Positions 36,269 through 48,167 of a stretch of DNA of 64,000 nucleotides are shown here, in pieces. The position numbers and the translations under genes were made by a program. Within the stretch, counting starts at the first letter, position 1. Every line of letters starts with the position of its first letter. The stretch is from Mariannaea sp. PMI_226 (lineage: Eukaryota; Ascomycota; Sordariomycetes; Hypocreales; Nectriaceae): NCBI GenBank assembly GCA_024336345.1, contig JANFOG010000005.1, positions 2,046,001-2,110,000 of the forward strand, given 5' to 3'. The notes under the pieces were generated by a model that saw only the letters and a program-made list of their open reading frames with translations, made no database searches and was not told the origin of the DNA.

Positions 36269-36904
36269 GTATCAGATAATTCCAGGCTAGCGAGCTAGAA
36301 AAACCGCGCGAGCAGGAAGTATGAAGTGGGGAGATGAAAGGGCAAGGAGGCGAGAAGGGGTAGGGGGGGTGGGAGGCTTTCTTGTCAAGTAATAGGTAGT
36401 GTCCGTGATGGATGAGTGTGTGATAATATTGCGTGAGAGTGTGTGGTGTAATGTGATCAGACCCTTGCTGCCGTGAGATCTGGCACTCGGGTTGGACCGG
36501 GGTACGAGAGGCGACGGGGAGATGGGGTTATAAAACCAGGAAGTTATCGACGAATTATTCAGGGTCCCTGGCAGCTAGGGTGAAATGTGTGCCCGTCCAG
36601 AGTGGTGAGAGGGTATCAACTTTTTGCGTAAGGCACCTCAAGGGTGGGGGGACAAATGTGAATTGACTCAAGTGAACCTTTCAAGAGTCAAGCGTCAAGG
36701 ACACACCGAAACCCCTAGTTTCTTTGTATCCTGGTTTTGAGGCCGGTTGTGATCTGGGGCAGAACGAGCCAACCAAGGGGAGGGTGGCTTTTGCTTTTGA
36801 TGAGCAGGGATTTGTTGGAAGTAAAAGGTATAGCCGCGAGTGCACGTCTGTTCCGGACAGAAACGTACAAGCAGGGTAAATGGGACGTATAAAACGTACG
36901 AGTA

Positions 36905-36938
36905 AGGAGAAGGAGAAGGAGGAGGAGGAGGAGGAGGA
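36905..36938. repeat. (GGAGAA)n/(GAG)n purine repeat
   Basis: An interrupted GAG/GAA trinucleotide repeat, upstream of the 35.7-kb gene on its coding strand side. Confidence 0.9.
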
Positions 36939-39900
36939 CCCGTAGTTTCACAGAAATAATAGAAAAAAGAAAAATAGACGAGAGAGCAAGAGGGAGTGAG
37001 AGAAGAGTGGAGGTGGCGATGAATTGAGTAAGTACGTCGAGTAAGTTATATCTGTTTGCTGGTAGTCTGATAGACGAGAAACAAACCGAAGCAAAGTAGA
37101 GTAGAAGAGGCTGAACAATGATGATGGAGACGAAGATGATTTCCCAGGACATCGGACCCAAGGCCTTTATACCCAGGAACCGCCACAACAGGAATATGGG
37201 AAACTGGGCACAGTACCCCAACATCAGAGATCTAAGTCTCGGGCTACGGCTGACAAACTTCACTACCGTCGTGTTCTAGTGTGTGTCGATGCCTCCAATG
37301 CCACTTCCACTTTTTTTTTCTTTGGTCTCTTTCTCTCCTTCGGGCAAGGCTGCCGCTCTTGTGACTGATCGCCGGGACGGGCAGAGGTATGCGAAAGCGA
37401 ATGGGATCACGGCGCACTCAAGGATTGGGCGTGGATAAAACAACATAGGCTGGGTGCACAGATGAACAGTCTGGAGGGGGGAGGGGAGTTTGCGAAAACC
37501 GAGGGGGGGTTACTGTAAATTGGGGGGGTGAACAAAAATGTGGGACGGCGTCCATGACATAATTAGTCCAGAGATAGCCGACTTCAGGCGGAAGGGAGAA
37601 GTAGAAGGAAAAGAAGAAATAAATTACATGCTAGAAGGCTCACGGGGCGAACGAGGAGATGGCACACTCTGGGATTGAACTCTTTTTGGTTATACTTTTT
37701 GACATAGGCGTGTCCCGAGAAAAAGTGGGAGAGAGTGAGAGAGGGCCTCGTTCTGTCGGGGCAAGCGCGCCAGCGGGGTCTCCATCGGAGAGACGATGCC
37801 AAAGTTTATTTTCCGCCTTGGAGATCAACAAACTTCAGGAGGGACGAGACGCAAGACGCAGAGGCGAAGGGGACGACGACGACTCGGCTCAGCTGACGGT
37901 AACTGTGCGAAGTACTTCCTACAATTGTAATCACACCCCCCAGTTCCGCGGAAGCTTTTTTTTCTTTTACTTGTTTTAATTACTTTTTTTTTTTTGTGTG
38001 CGCGGTGTGTTGGTGTAAATACTTACATACTCGTCCCGCAGGTTGGTTATCAATCATCTTGGAGAGTGGCATGCGCTCTGGCCGATGTGGCGCAAACATT
38101 GGGAAGGCGAGACAGTAGACTGCGGTCAAAGCGACAAAAACAAACCCCTACCTGATGTCAAAGCGAGACAGCGATGCCTCCCTTCCACTCTCCCTCTTCG
38201 CTCCCACCCTCCATTCCCTGCCCCCGTCCCCCGTCCCCCGTGACAGCTGTAGCTGCGTCGATTCCCGCCTTGTTAGGACTATTTGAGACAGCAAAGTCTA
38301 CTTGATGGGTGTCTGTCTCACCCTTTTTGGGATGTGCATATCGTCACCTTGCCGGGTTGTGGAGGGTAAATTGGATGAGGGGCTTTTGGTTGGATTGTGA
38401 TGTACCATTGTCGTTCTGCCCCCAAAGTCCCAACTGCGTTCAACTAACATGACCAAAACCACACACAATCTAAGAATTTCTAATCTGTACCAAGTCGTAG
38501 ATCAAGGCGCCGCGCCTTTCGTATAGAAAAACTTGTGAGTCGTGAAACTACCGCATCCAATGAGGCAAGGCTAGTTGAGTTGAGCCGTACTACTGGAGGT
38601 TCTCATTTGGCAGAATTTCCTAAAGAGGGAAATACCCGTGGGGCGGAAAGTGGGAGAAATGGGCGACGACGCGCAATAGAGTAAGAGCGAATAATCGCGA
38701 GACAGCGCGAGGTTTCGATTTCTGCTGCCTTGCAGACGATGTCCGCAGATGCATTTTTTTTCTTTTGTTTTCAATCATTCGGTATTTCTTCCTTTCTCAT
38801 CTTGTGATTTGGAATCTGATTTGCCTTTCTTTTTTGTTCACTAAAATGTGTCACGTCCGGTTTTTTATCTCATTCTACAACTCATAAAGGTGGTGGAGAA
38901 GAACACGAAGGTGGCCAGGGGAGCAATATAAACTTCCAGTCAACATACATAGTGTGTTCTTCCCTGAGACGTTGAGCAGAAGGCGGTCAGCCGTCCCTTC
39001 GGCAAACTGTGGACTAATATACTTTGGTACCATCTAGGGTTCCCTGTTTTTGCCTGTTTATGAGGTTCTTTCTTTTCTTCTTATGATGAATAGGAGGGTG
39101 TGCATCTCCTCTCCATCCATCTTTTGCTGCTATTGCTCCCCTTCTCCTTTGGGCGAGACACTTTCCCCCCTCCCACTGGGCGCTTGATGCGTTGTCCTCA
39201 TTAGCGGGCCTCATTCAGGCATCGTGTCGACGTTAGCAGGTTGATTGTCTTAGTTCGTCTCGTCACCACCACGATCCCGAATGCACGCCGGTGTCATTCA
39301 CTCCACTCCGTATCGGGCCACAGCATCAGCCGCCGAGAACAGATTGGGTGCGTATGTTTGTAGTCTCCACTCATCAACTTTGATATTGACTTCCGCTGTG
39401 CTTGCCGCAACACAACCTATTACCTTGTTCGGTATTTGGGATCATTTGCCTCGCGGGATTTCGGTCGTTCACCGGGGCCAGGCCTCCCATTAAGGCCGGC
39501 TTGTGGGCGGTGACGCCTCCGTGCCACCGGGGGAATGTAATACTGGGTGCATATCAGCGGAATTATCACGTTGACACAGGATACCGAAAGTTTGCAGGGT
39601 GTAGAGTGAATGATTGGTTTCTCTTTTTTTTCACGCTTTTGACAAGGAGAGATGTTGGCCTCGGCCCATGGCCTCTGGCCCATGCTGGACAAAACCATCG
39701 GCACTACTAACAATAATATGCCCTCAGTTATAGGAGTGCACATGCCCTCTTCCCCAACACGGGATATACCCCGAAACTCTGGTTTCTAGGAACATACACT
39801 CCGAGTTACGTAGCTCTCGGATATGAATGGGATAATAATGTGCAACGGGAAAGTAACTGCAAGCAAGTGGCACAGATGAAATAACCTGTCAATTCATGTT

Positions 39901-39972
39901 GGGCTCTATATGAGACACCCAATGCCTATCACATGCTTATGCAGCTATGTATTTCGTGCTTTTTGCGAGCTG

Positions 39973-39992
39973 CAGACCTGCATGCAGGTCTG
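39973..39992. repeat. 20-bp perfect palindrome
   Basis: CAGACCTGCATGCAGGTCTG equals its own reverse complement, centred on TGCATGCA. The flanking bases do not extend the symmetry. Confidence 0.95.
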
Positions 39993-40548
39993 GTCTCGGG
40001 CCCCAAGTGATAGATTTTAAGTGATTACTGATGGGTGTACCAGCCACTGACATTGTAGGTAATTTTCATTCCTATTTTCGATCAAAAAGCCGCTACCAAG
40101 ATCGATGCACAGGAACTATGTAACTCCCCCTAGTTTTGAAATTAATTTCTTCTTCTTTCCTTTTCTTTTGCCGATGAGGATCGTAGACCGTTGAGGTTGT
40201 GTAAGTGGCCGAGCTGTACCTGGAAAAAAAAATTAAAAAAAAAAAAATTACGTGCATGGAACAGTGAATTCTGGTGGACCAACTACCGCGCGTACAGCGC
40301 TCAACAGAGGAAACCGAAATTTGGCTGACCTCATACTGCATCGAGAGCTAGGCGCATCTCGACGACTAACACGTTTCGTCTCAAAGTTTAAAACTACGCG
40401 TCCCTTTTGCCAAGCAGGCTGAATTCCAAGATAGCCTCGCAGCCGAGTCAGAAGAGCCACCAGGTAAGCGGTTTTTGCTTCCCTAAGTCCCGTCCGAAGC
40501 TCTTCCCGACGTACTTTTACTCCATATCGGACTTCAGATATGAAGAAA

Positions 40549-40570
40549 CCCCCCCCCCCCCCCCCCCCCC
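40549..40570. repeat. 22-bp poly-C tract
   Basis: Twenty-two consecutive C, then TCCCC. The other strand is a poly-G run able to form a G-quadruplex. Length in such a run may also be affected by sequencing error. Confidence 0.85.
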
Positions 40571-41719
40571 TCCCCGCTTCTTACAATGTACAACCCTCCG
40601 AAGACGTTACCTTATACGGAAATCTCACCATGGGGGCCGAGACGGGGGAGCTTGGGGAAAACTGGCTGCTGCACCCGTTCCTCCTCCGCAGCACTACCAC
40701 AAAAATTCCCGTGGGGCTCAATCCGTGAACCGAACAAAGTACAGTGATATATTACTGCAGCAATCGTGAGAAATGTCGCCGCTTATTGAGTTGGTGTTTC
40801 TCTCTCGCGATAATCCCCTTCTGCTAGTCCACCTCCACCTAGCTTGATTCCCTAAGCCCGATCGTCCTGTCCTCATCCTGTTTGATGATACAGCGAAACA
40901 CACACCCCTCCTAACTATTCTCTCTCCGTGTCTATCATGATTCAGTTAAGCGACTCTATTACCACAAAAAGTTACCCGGTTGAAGGTGCATCCATACTTT
41001 GTAATGTCCGATCGACACCCCGAGCCTCATGTCCGAATGCCGTTCTGCCCAGTGGCGGTTACCTTGCCCATGCCAGACTTGATATCAAAATAGATCGCAA
41101 GAAGAAATCACCTGTTATGGACAGTGCTGTGCATAGTTCTTATGGCGTGTGTACCTAGCGTAAAAGGTGTTTGGTCGTTGGAAACTAGTCCCTTTAGATT
41201 GTCTCAGTTTCCGCTTTGGACATGGATTCGATGCCGTTGTGCGTGGTGACCGGGCCGGAGGGCCTTCAACAGAGCCTACATACTGTAGTTCATCCTGTGG
41301 GCTCGGGAATTATGGGGACATTATGGTTCCGTGGATGTTATGCTTTCGGAACAACGTCCTGTCTTTGTGGGTAATTTTTTGTTTTCCTTTTTGTCCTTCG
41401 TGTAATTTTTTTTCTTCTTTCTTGCCCAGACCTGTCCTTGTTTGAGCAGGTCCAGCGCCCTGTATCATATTTCGGTGAGTGGTCTACGGCCTGATGGATG
41501 TGTGACACTCGGTCGCCAATCAGGTGTTCAGCCACCCATACTCGGGTATTGTAGCCGGGCGCATGCCAGAGACATTACTCTGTGTCAGGTACTTCAGACA
41601 ATGTTGGTCAGGCCTCTTGACAGGAAAGATGATAAGTACACGCCTGTTTGCATTTGCCTACTTGTATCACTGTGGCATTCCTTTAGGTCTCGGAGTTGAG
41701 CCCTGAAAGCCTAAGTTGT

Positions 41720-41752
41720 TCAAAGCCGAATTGTTTTGCATATCGGCTTTGA
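41720..41752. repeat. Inverted repeat (10-bp stem, 13-base loop)
   Basis: TCAAAGCCGA at 41720-41729 pairs perfectly with TCGGCTTTGA at 41743-41752. Confidence 0.85.
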
Positions 41753-43824
41753 CCCAGCACATGACAATTCGCCTTATCTCCTACCGCCTAATGCGTACGC
41801 GCCTTCTATAATTTTTTTTTCTTTTTCTTTTGGCCGCCCTTTGCTTGTGGCAAGTTTCAAGCCCCTTGTGGCTTGGGCCTAGTCAGTGTTCGGTGGGCTT
41901 CCACATGGCCTAAACCCGCAATTTCCACGGATATAACTGTGGTTCTCCATGAGGAGATTAGTCCACCAAACAAGGGCCTGTCTCGGCTGGTCAACAAGTG
42001 CGCCGCTTGAGCTGGTCTGCTGTGCTTGGCACAGACTACTACAGATACAGTACAGATGACGACGGGCACTACATTCTTGCGAACTCACGTTTGGTTCTGT
42101 GCTGTGGCACGTGTTTCGTGCCCTTCCGCCTCTGTGGAGATAAAATAGTCTATCTTATCAGAAACCCCCTAAACCGCAGTCCTAAGCCGCAGTCACATAT
42201 AACGTTACTTCTTACAGACCTTGGTGGGACGAGGCTGTCGGCCGCCTTGACGACAAGTCAGTCTGGCGTGGGGGATCCTGCGACCAACACACCCAGAAGT
42301 TCTCTCTACTGTGTACAGATTACATTCCGTTCAATTCGACGTCAGCGGCCTAGCTTTTTTTCTAGCCCCTGACCCTGTCTAGCAGCCACTGCTGCAGTGT
42401 AAGGCAAGGTCCTGCAAGTATCAGGGAGAAAGAGCCTTCATACTCCACGGTAGCGCAGCGGTTACGTACGGATGGAGTAGGAGTACATACTCATTTTGTC
42501 AGGTTTGGGCCGCTTTGGCCGCAAGAATCAGCCGTCTAGTGACATGCCACATATGTAACTCGTAATAATTACTTCTCCAGACGCCGCATATACTTCGACA
42601 CTATAACAGACTCATCTCCCTCTCCGTCACTCAATCTGTCTCAATCTGTCACTGCCGCAGCTACATTTGACGACCATCCGAGCCCGAGAAGCTCATTGGT
42701 CCGTCTTGACGAGGTGGAACCAAACTCAAGGCTCCACTTGTTCGTTGCTGCTTCCACGTTGAGAAGTTCACACCGGACATCATCGGGCCTTTCATTTCTA
42801 ACGTCTTCTCAGGTCCACGGATTACTTTTTCTTTACGTCTTCCCGACATTCCCGCCATTTACTACTATTCCCGGCATCCCCGTAGATAGAAGGTGAGAGA
42901 CCGCCTTCTGTCAGCGACAGAGGAAGAATTTTGCTGATGGTATGCTCGGGAAGCTCTTGTCATGAGATTGCCTCTCCGACCGCCGGCTATTCGTCCGCAT
43001 CTGGAAGGGAACGGTAAGCACTGTTATTATTAGTGCAGAAACCGTGGAAATTTCTCTCAACTCACTACTGCATGGCATACGCACGTATGGGCGGTTACCT
43101 CATTCGTAGCCTTTCCAGCTAACGCGGGACTAGGGCCGCAACACAAGTGGTCAACCGATCCAATCCAGGGGTACAGCCTGGTCCGCCTAGTCGTGGTGAT
43201 AATTGATATGTAAAAGCCACCATATTGACCATACTGTTCGTACGATGTATTATACGTGCACCCCTTACTCTAAGGATATTAAAACCTCATAGCAAGTAAA
43301 CCTGTGGCAGGCCACTGAAACATTTTTTCTGCCAGGGGCCGTGGCTGATATCCGCAAAACAAGCTTTGGGGGGGAGGGGGGAAAGCTGGAGACACATCGG
43401 TTTGCCTCAAGCGCAAATACTTGCGCAGACCTGTCTTGGGCTCACTCATTACATGCGATGCACAACGCCGATTGAAAAAAAAAAAAAACAAGAAAAAAAA
43501 GAAAAACAAAACAGTTCGGTGTTTCGGTTGGGATTTTAGACTTTACAAAGTAGACCCCTTCTCGTTATGATGACAATTTTGCTTACAATTCTATTTTGAT
43601 TATGCCGAGCCTCCTCGGCACATATGGGGCTGTCACCATGACACCCATTTCTCTGATGTCTGTCTTCCAGAGTTTCTAGAAGAATGCTAATCAGTGCATC
43701 TAGTTACTGGACTCTTTGCCACATATTAAATGAGTCCGAGAGTGTGGCGAGTATTGTCAATGATTCCCAGTGGAGGTAATTGTGACGCAACAACAGATGT
43801 CTCTCAAACGTAGTGTCCATTTCT

Positions 43825-43864
43825 TTCTCTATCTCTCTCTCTGTGTCTCTCTTTCTCTCTCTCT
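43825..43864. repeat. (CT)n-rich microsatellite
   Basis: An interrupted CT/TTTCT tract in noncoding sequence. Confidence 0.9.
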
Positions 43865-45525
43865 AATACCCCAGGGTTAGCTTTGGACTCAAAGTGATTG
43901 GATCAGCGTCCTGATTATGCACCTCATCTTGCGTCCGTATCCCACTTCCTATCCAGGTAACCTCATCTCCGTAGCTAAGTTGACCGCCAGTTTAGTATCA
44001 TGTCTTTAACTCCACTGACGCCATAAAGATCAATGGAAGATAAAATCGGTGGCCGGATCGGGGTCAAAGCAGGGGAAGGTTATGTTCCATTGCGGAATCG
44101 AAACCGTCTTGAACTCGTCTAGTATGTCAGCGCTTGCTTCTCCCGCCTCGAGTCCGGATGACGGGAAGGTTAGCTTGCTGTTTTTGTTCATTGACAAACA
44201 ATCTGTCAGGCTGTTGTAGTAAGATGCAGCCTAAAATAGCCTCACCCGAAGAAAGTCAAGGCATCAGTTTAAAAAAGACTACCAGACGGTACTGTGTATA
44301 TAACTCCCCCGCGTCCAAGTTGTCATGTTAAAGGGCGTCTTCCTAAGCGGCTAATTGGGCCCCGGTGCTCGTTCAGTTGGGGGGAGGGGGGAGTGGGCGT
44401 TGTCGAGTGCTCCAAGTAGTTATTACGGAGCATTTTACGTTATTCATTATGAGCCTGTATCGTTGAGGGAGGGTGGCTTGACTTCCCCTTCGGCGATTTC
44501 GTCGTCCGCTTCCCGAAGCTGGCTTGATCAGGATCAGGGCCAACCTTTGAGCGTCAACGGCTCGGCGTTGAGTATCCGCCACCTCCGAAGCATGTATCTA
44601 CTGTAATGTTTCTATCCTGATAAGTCCAAACTCTTCTTCTACTACTCGTTCAATCTGCTGTCTCAAAGGTAAACGACGATTATTATAGCAAGCCCTTTGA
44701 ATGACAAGATGACGCCATAGCCATACAGTAACTCAACTTTGCAACCTCCACAACTAAAGCAAAGAGCTGCCTGTTATCCCATTGATTGCTGCCTACATGA
44801 CCACCGGAAAGGGGTCACCAAGGCCGCTCGGGAGCATTCTTCGAGAAGCCGAGCGAAGCATCCCATAGAATGGGAAGTGGCTGAAAAGAGCGCCGTGGTC
44901 GTATGCAGGTAGTGTTTGTGGCTTGAATTCTGGTATCCGATCAGTGGACTGGCAGCTCTGTGAGCATTCAACCACAACCAAAACCACAACTCCACCGTTA
45001 GTCACAGATGCATGAATGTGCTGTTCCTAATTACGTCTTTAATTTAAAGGCTCCGATCGGTGCATTCAACAGAACCCTACCACACCACCTCCAAAACACA
45101 AAAAGCTTCCGATGACTCGCTCACCGCTTCTCGGTTGCTTCTCTAATTATCTCCGAAATGGGACGAAACTTCACAGATCGTTCTAAAGCTTCCGCACTTG
45201 CAAAATAATTACCCGCGCCTGGTTTGATTGTTCATCTGAAGGAGGGTGAGGGGAAGATGGGGAGAGAGAACCAAGCAGCTGGGAGCCGTCTTCCGAGTGC
45301 TTGGTAAAGTCAATATGAGCCCCCATCGCCGGCCCAAAGGCTGTAGGCATCCCTGGATGTGTTCCCTAGCTCACTGTTGCTAGTATTAGTCTGCGCAAAA
45401 AGAAATGGGATGCGAAGCGCGATTTGCTCCGTAGATAGACATGAGCCCATCAGGTAGCTGAAGTGCAAACTTAATATCACAAGACACACGCGATTGGACC
45501 CTGGTCAACACCATCTCGTTTTCCA

Positions 45526-45557
45526 TGTGTGTGAGTGTGTGTACGTGTGTGTGTGTG
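45526..45557. repeat. (GT)n microsatellite
   Basis: An interrupted run of GT dinucleotides with one GA and one AC interruption. Confidence 0.9.
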
Positions 45558-47257
45558 GATAGCGCAACTTCTTTCCAATCGCTTGTGTAATGAATAAGAG
45601 TACGCACGTTAGTGGCATTACACTTACAACCGTTCCAACAGTATGGTTCATTCAGGGCCCTCGTAGGGAAATCCCGTACCGCCGCACCGGTAGTTCACAC
45701 TGGGTGTCCTGCGAGTTCCACCTCCCCGGGTTTTTGCATTGATCCGATGCCAAGTAAATACAAGATTTCGAGAGTTTTGTTGAAAGGATAACAATAACAG
45801 CGGATACACTCGAAGAAACCATCATCAAACCCCAAGTTATGATAAGAAACTGTTTGTCGTTATGCCCAGGGACCACAGTGCCAAAGGATAGTGGATGATC
45901 CCCCCCCCTTCCATACCCGCATCTTGACGTTCAGCCGCAATTTTACATACACGGACAAAGTAGAGAGCCTTTCCAGAAAGAAAGAAAGAAGCGGGACTCG
46001 TTGAAGATCGCTGCCGGTCCTAGCCGGGTCTTCCGCCAGCGAAAATGACGGCTTGCCTGTTGTCCAACCGGCTAGCGCGTGTAAGAAGCTGTTACTGCAT
46101 ACCATCGCCATTAGATTGGCAGCCTCGGGATCTACTGTAGCGATGTGCAGTCATTATCGACAGATCGACGAAGAAACACCCTGTTCCCTGTTGGCGTCTC
46201 TGCAAGCTTGGCTTGGGCGCATAGTTCAGTTGAGGGGCTCGCAAGTGGGACAGCCCAGCAGGCCGTGCTGCTTGTTGGGGTAGAAACTACCCCGACTGAA
46301 GCTGCATTTAACCAGTTCTGTGAAAGTGTATCAGGTCCATAGGTTGAACTGGTAGTTCAAGCCTCTTCAGCCATAATACGTATCAGCCCCTTTCCTTGGA
46401 GCCATCCAAACAATGCACCCCTTCGTCGTAAACTGAATTGCATTGATGAATATCCAAGCTAAGCTTGCGAGAGGCTTCTCTGGTCCAGCTCTCAGACTGA
46501 GTCATGGCACAACTCTACCCCTCCCTACTGTCACGGAATAATTACCGGTGTCCTATAACTCTCACTTGCAACATGGCAACAATACAACCGTGTTATCCAA
46601 GGCATCGAATGTTGTTTTGATTAATGTATCATTAGCAGGAGGGGAAGGTTTCATTCGGCGGATTCGGCCGTTAGACGAGTTCTTCGTTCGGTCATTCGGC
46701 TGCTATCTTTCCTTTTCTCCCCTCGAGAGAAAAGATTACACCTATTCGAGAGGCCTCACGTCCGAAGCTCTAAACAGTTTGCATGATTCAATGAGAGAGG
46801 AGTCAGCAAAGTCGAAGTGATCAGGATCCGGCCTCTAGATGAGGGGTATGTAGAAGTCTCACCCCCAGAGATCGTCTTGGCATTCAGGGAGCGCAGCATT
46901 CTCGCGGAAACGATACCGTCGAGGGATCATACTATTCTACTCTAGAGATATCAGAAGATTTTGATGTGACTTGCAACTCTAATACATGTGTTTTTTGCAC
47001 AGTGAGTCATGATGAAGTATTGTCTATTTTTCATTGCTCAAGGAACTACCTAAGTTAAACATGGACTCACGAGAGTCTGATCTAGAGATGTTGGAGCTTT
47101 TGTTACACGTCTACTACTTTTACAACAAGTCTAAGAGGGTTTGATACAAACAAAATAAAAATAAGGAGTAAGGGGTGTTCAGTATTGGGTGACTGCAGGA
47201 GAGGTCTCAAGCTTCGAGCGGCAAAATCATCTGGCGCTTCGAATACTGATGGCTTCT

Positions 47258-48167
47258 TCAGACTGCCTTCTTTCCAATCTTCCAACCCCGAGCCTGAAGC
47301 CATTTGGCAACTTTGGGGGTGAGCCAGGCTGTGGCGGGTATGCGAATAAAGATGAAGCTCTTGTGAATGGCATATGCTAATGCGAGTTGAGTTGCAAGAC
47401 CTGTTACACGGGTATTAGCCATCACCACCGTCTACCATGATTTGGATTTGGATGCTCGGAAGTCTAGGGTGAGTAGGACATACTGGCAGCATTAGTGTTT
47501 GCCTTCTCCGCTCTTTCAACACCCCAGGTGGCCATCTCCATCTTGCCGGTAATGTCGCCCTCGCCAATGGCCTTTGCCTCGGCTTTCTTGATGGAACTCC
47601 AGACCGAGTGCCAAGCTTCTTTAACCGACTCGGGGACCAAGCCCTTGAAAAATGTTGAGACAGAGTGCTCAACTTTGCCTAGTTTTAGGTTAGTTGTTTT
47701 GGCTTTGAAGCCATGGATAGTGAATATTCAAACTCACCAATTGCCTCTGTTCCAACAGCTCGGACGAACAGGAAGCAGAAGGGGAAGTCAGCGGCCGACA
47801 GTCCAAAATAAACGCCTAGAGTGACCCAGCCATAAACTTTTATGAGAAGCTTGAGTTGTTCTTTCAGGCCTTTCTTTGGTACCTCTGCTTTTGATGCCGT
47901 TTCCTTGTTCAAGCGACGTGCTGAGAATCGGAACCCGCGCCTTAGCACACTCTGGAGAGAGGCGGGTGTTGTGAAGGTATGTGGACGCAGCTGGGTTCCA
48001 ATACTCTGCCACTGTGCAGTCTTCAGCTTTTGAAGGCTTGAGGATTCCCTGGTTCTGGTTTGCGACGTGAGCAATCTCCTCCAGGCGCCGTTCAAGGCAA
48101 TTTGTTGAGTGGATTGGTTGATGGCCTGAAGGGGTAGGCGGACACTTCGAACGGGCTGTCGCAACAT
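47258..48167 (-). CDS. DUF1279 mitochondrial membrane protein (NAT2 / FAM210-like)
   Basis: Mitochondrial protein of the DUF1279 family, which includes yeast Nat2 and animal FAM210A/B; the molecular role is not settled. Exon 1 is 48167-47738, intron 47737-47679 (59 bp), exon 2 47678-47484, intron 47483-47401 (83 bp), exon 3 47400-47258; 255 aa. A basic N-terminus (MLRQPVRSVRLPLQAINQS) fits a presequence. The DUF1279 core starts at KKGLKEQLKLLIKVYGWVTL (residues 99-118) and continues with the membrane helix GVYFGLSAADFPFCFLFVRA. The last exon gives LATQLALAYAIHKSFIFIRI, then PATAWLTPKVAKWLQARGWK, the expected family end. Both introns are phase-consistent; missing the second gives a premature stop at 47457-47459, soon after SMSYSP. 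Confidence 0.9.

Larger units (their letters stand above)
36269..47257. other. Gene-poor spacer, right part (11 kb)
   Basis: I find no supported gene. The 36715-37263 (-) frame is open largely because of a GAG/CTC repeat and looks spurious. Structure present: the purine repeat at 36905-36938, G-run pairs near 37478-37530, 43368-43381 and 44379-44391, a 20-bp palindrome (39973-39992), a 22-C tract (40549-40570), a 10-bp hairpin (41720-41752), CT and GT microsatellites, and A-rich runs at 40223-40247 and 43474-43511. It could hold long leaders, noncoding RNAs or regulatory DNA for the flanking genes. Confidence 0.5.

Noticed and set aside
36715..37263. 182-codon minus-strand frame with hydrophobic segments
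   Set aside because: The poly-Leu run comes from a GAG/CTC trinucleotide repeat; the rest has no conserved look and it lies in the probable leader of the 35.7-kb gene.
42446..42520. A-box-like tRNA sequence (GGTAGCGCAGCGGTTAC)
   Set aside because: No B-box (GGTTCGA-type) or closing acceptor stem follows at the right distance, so neither a tRNA nor a tRNA-derived SINE is supported.
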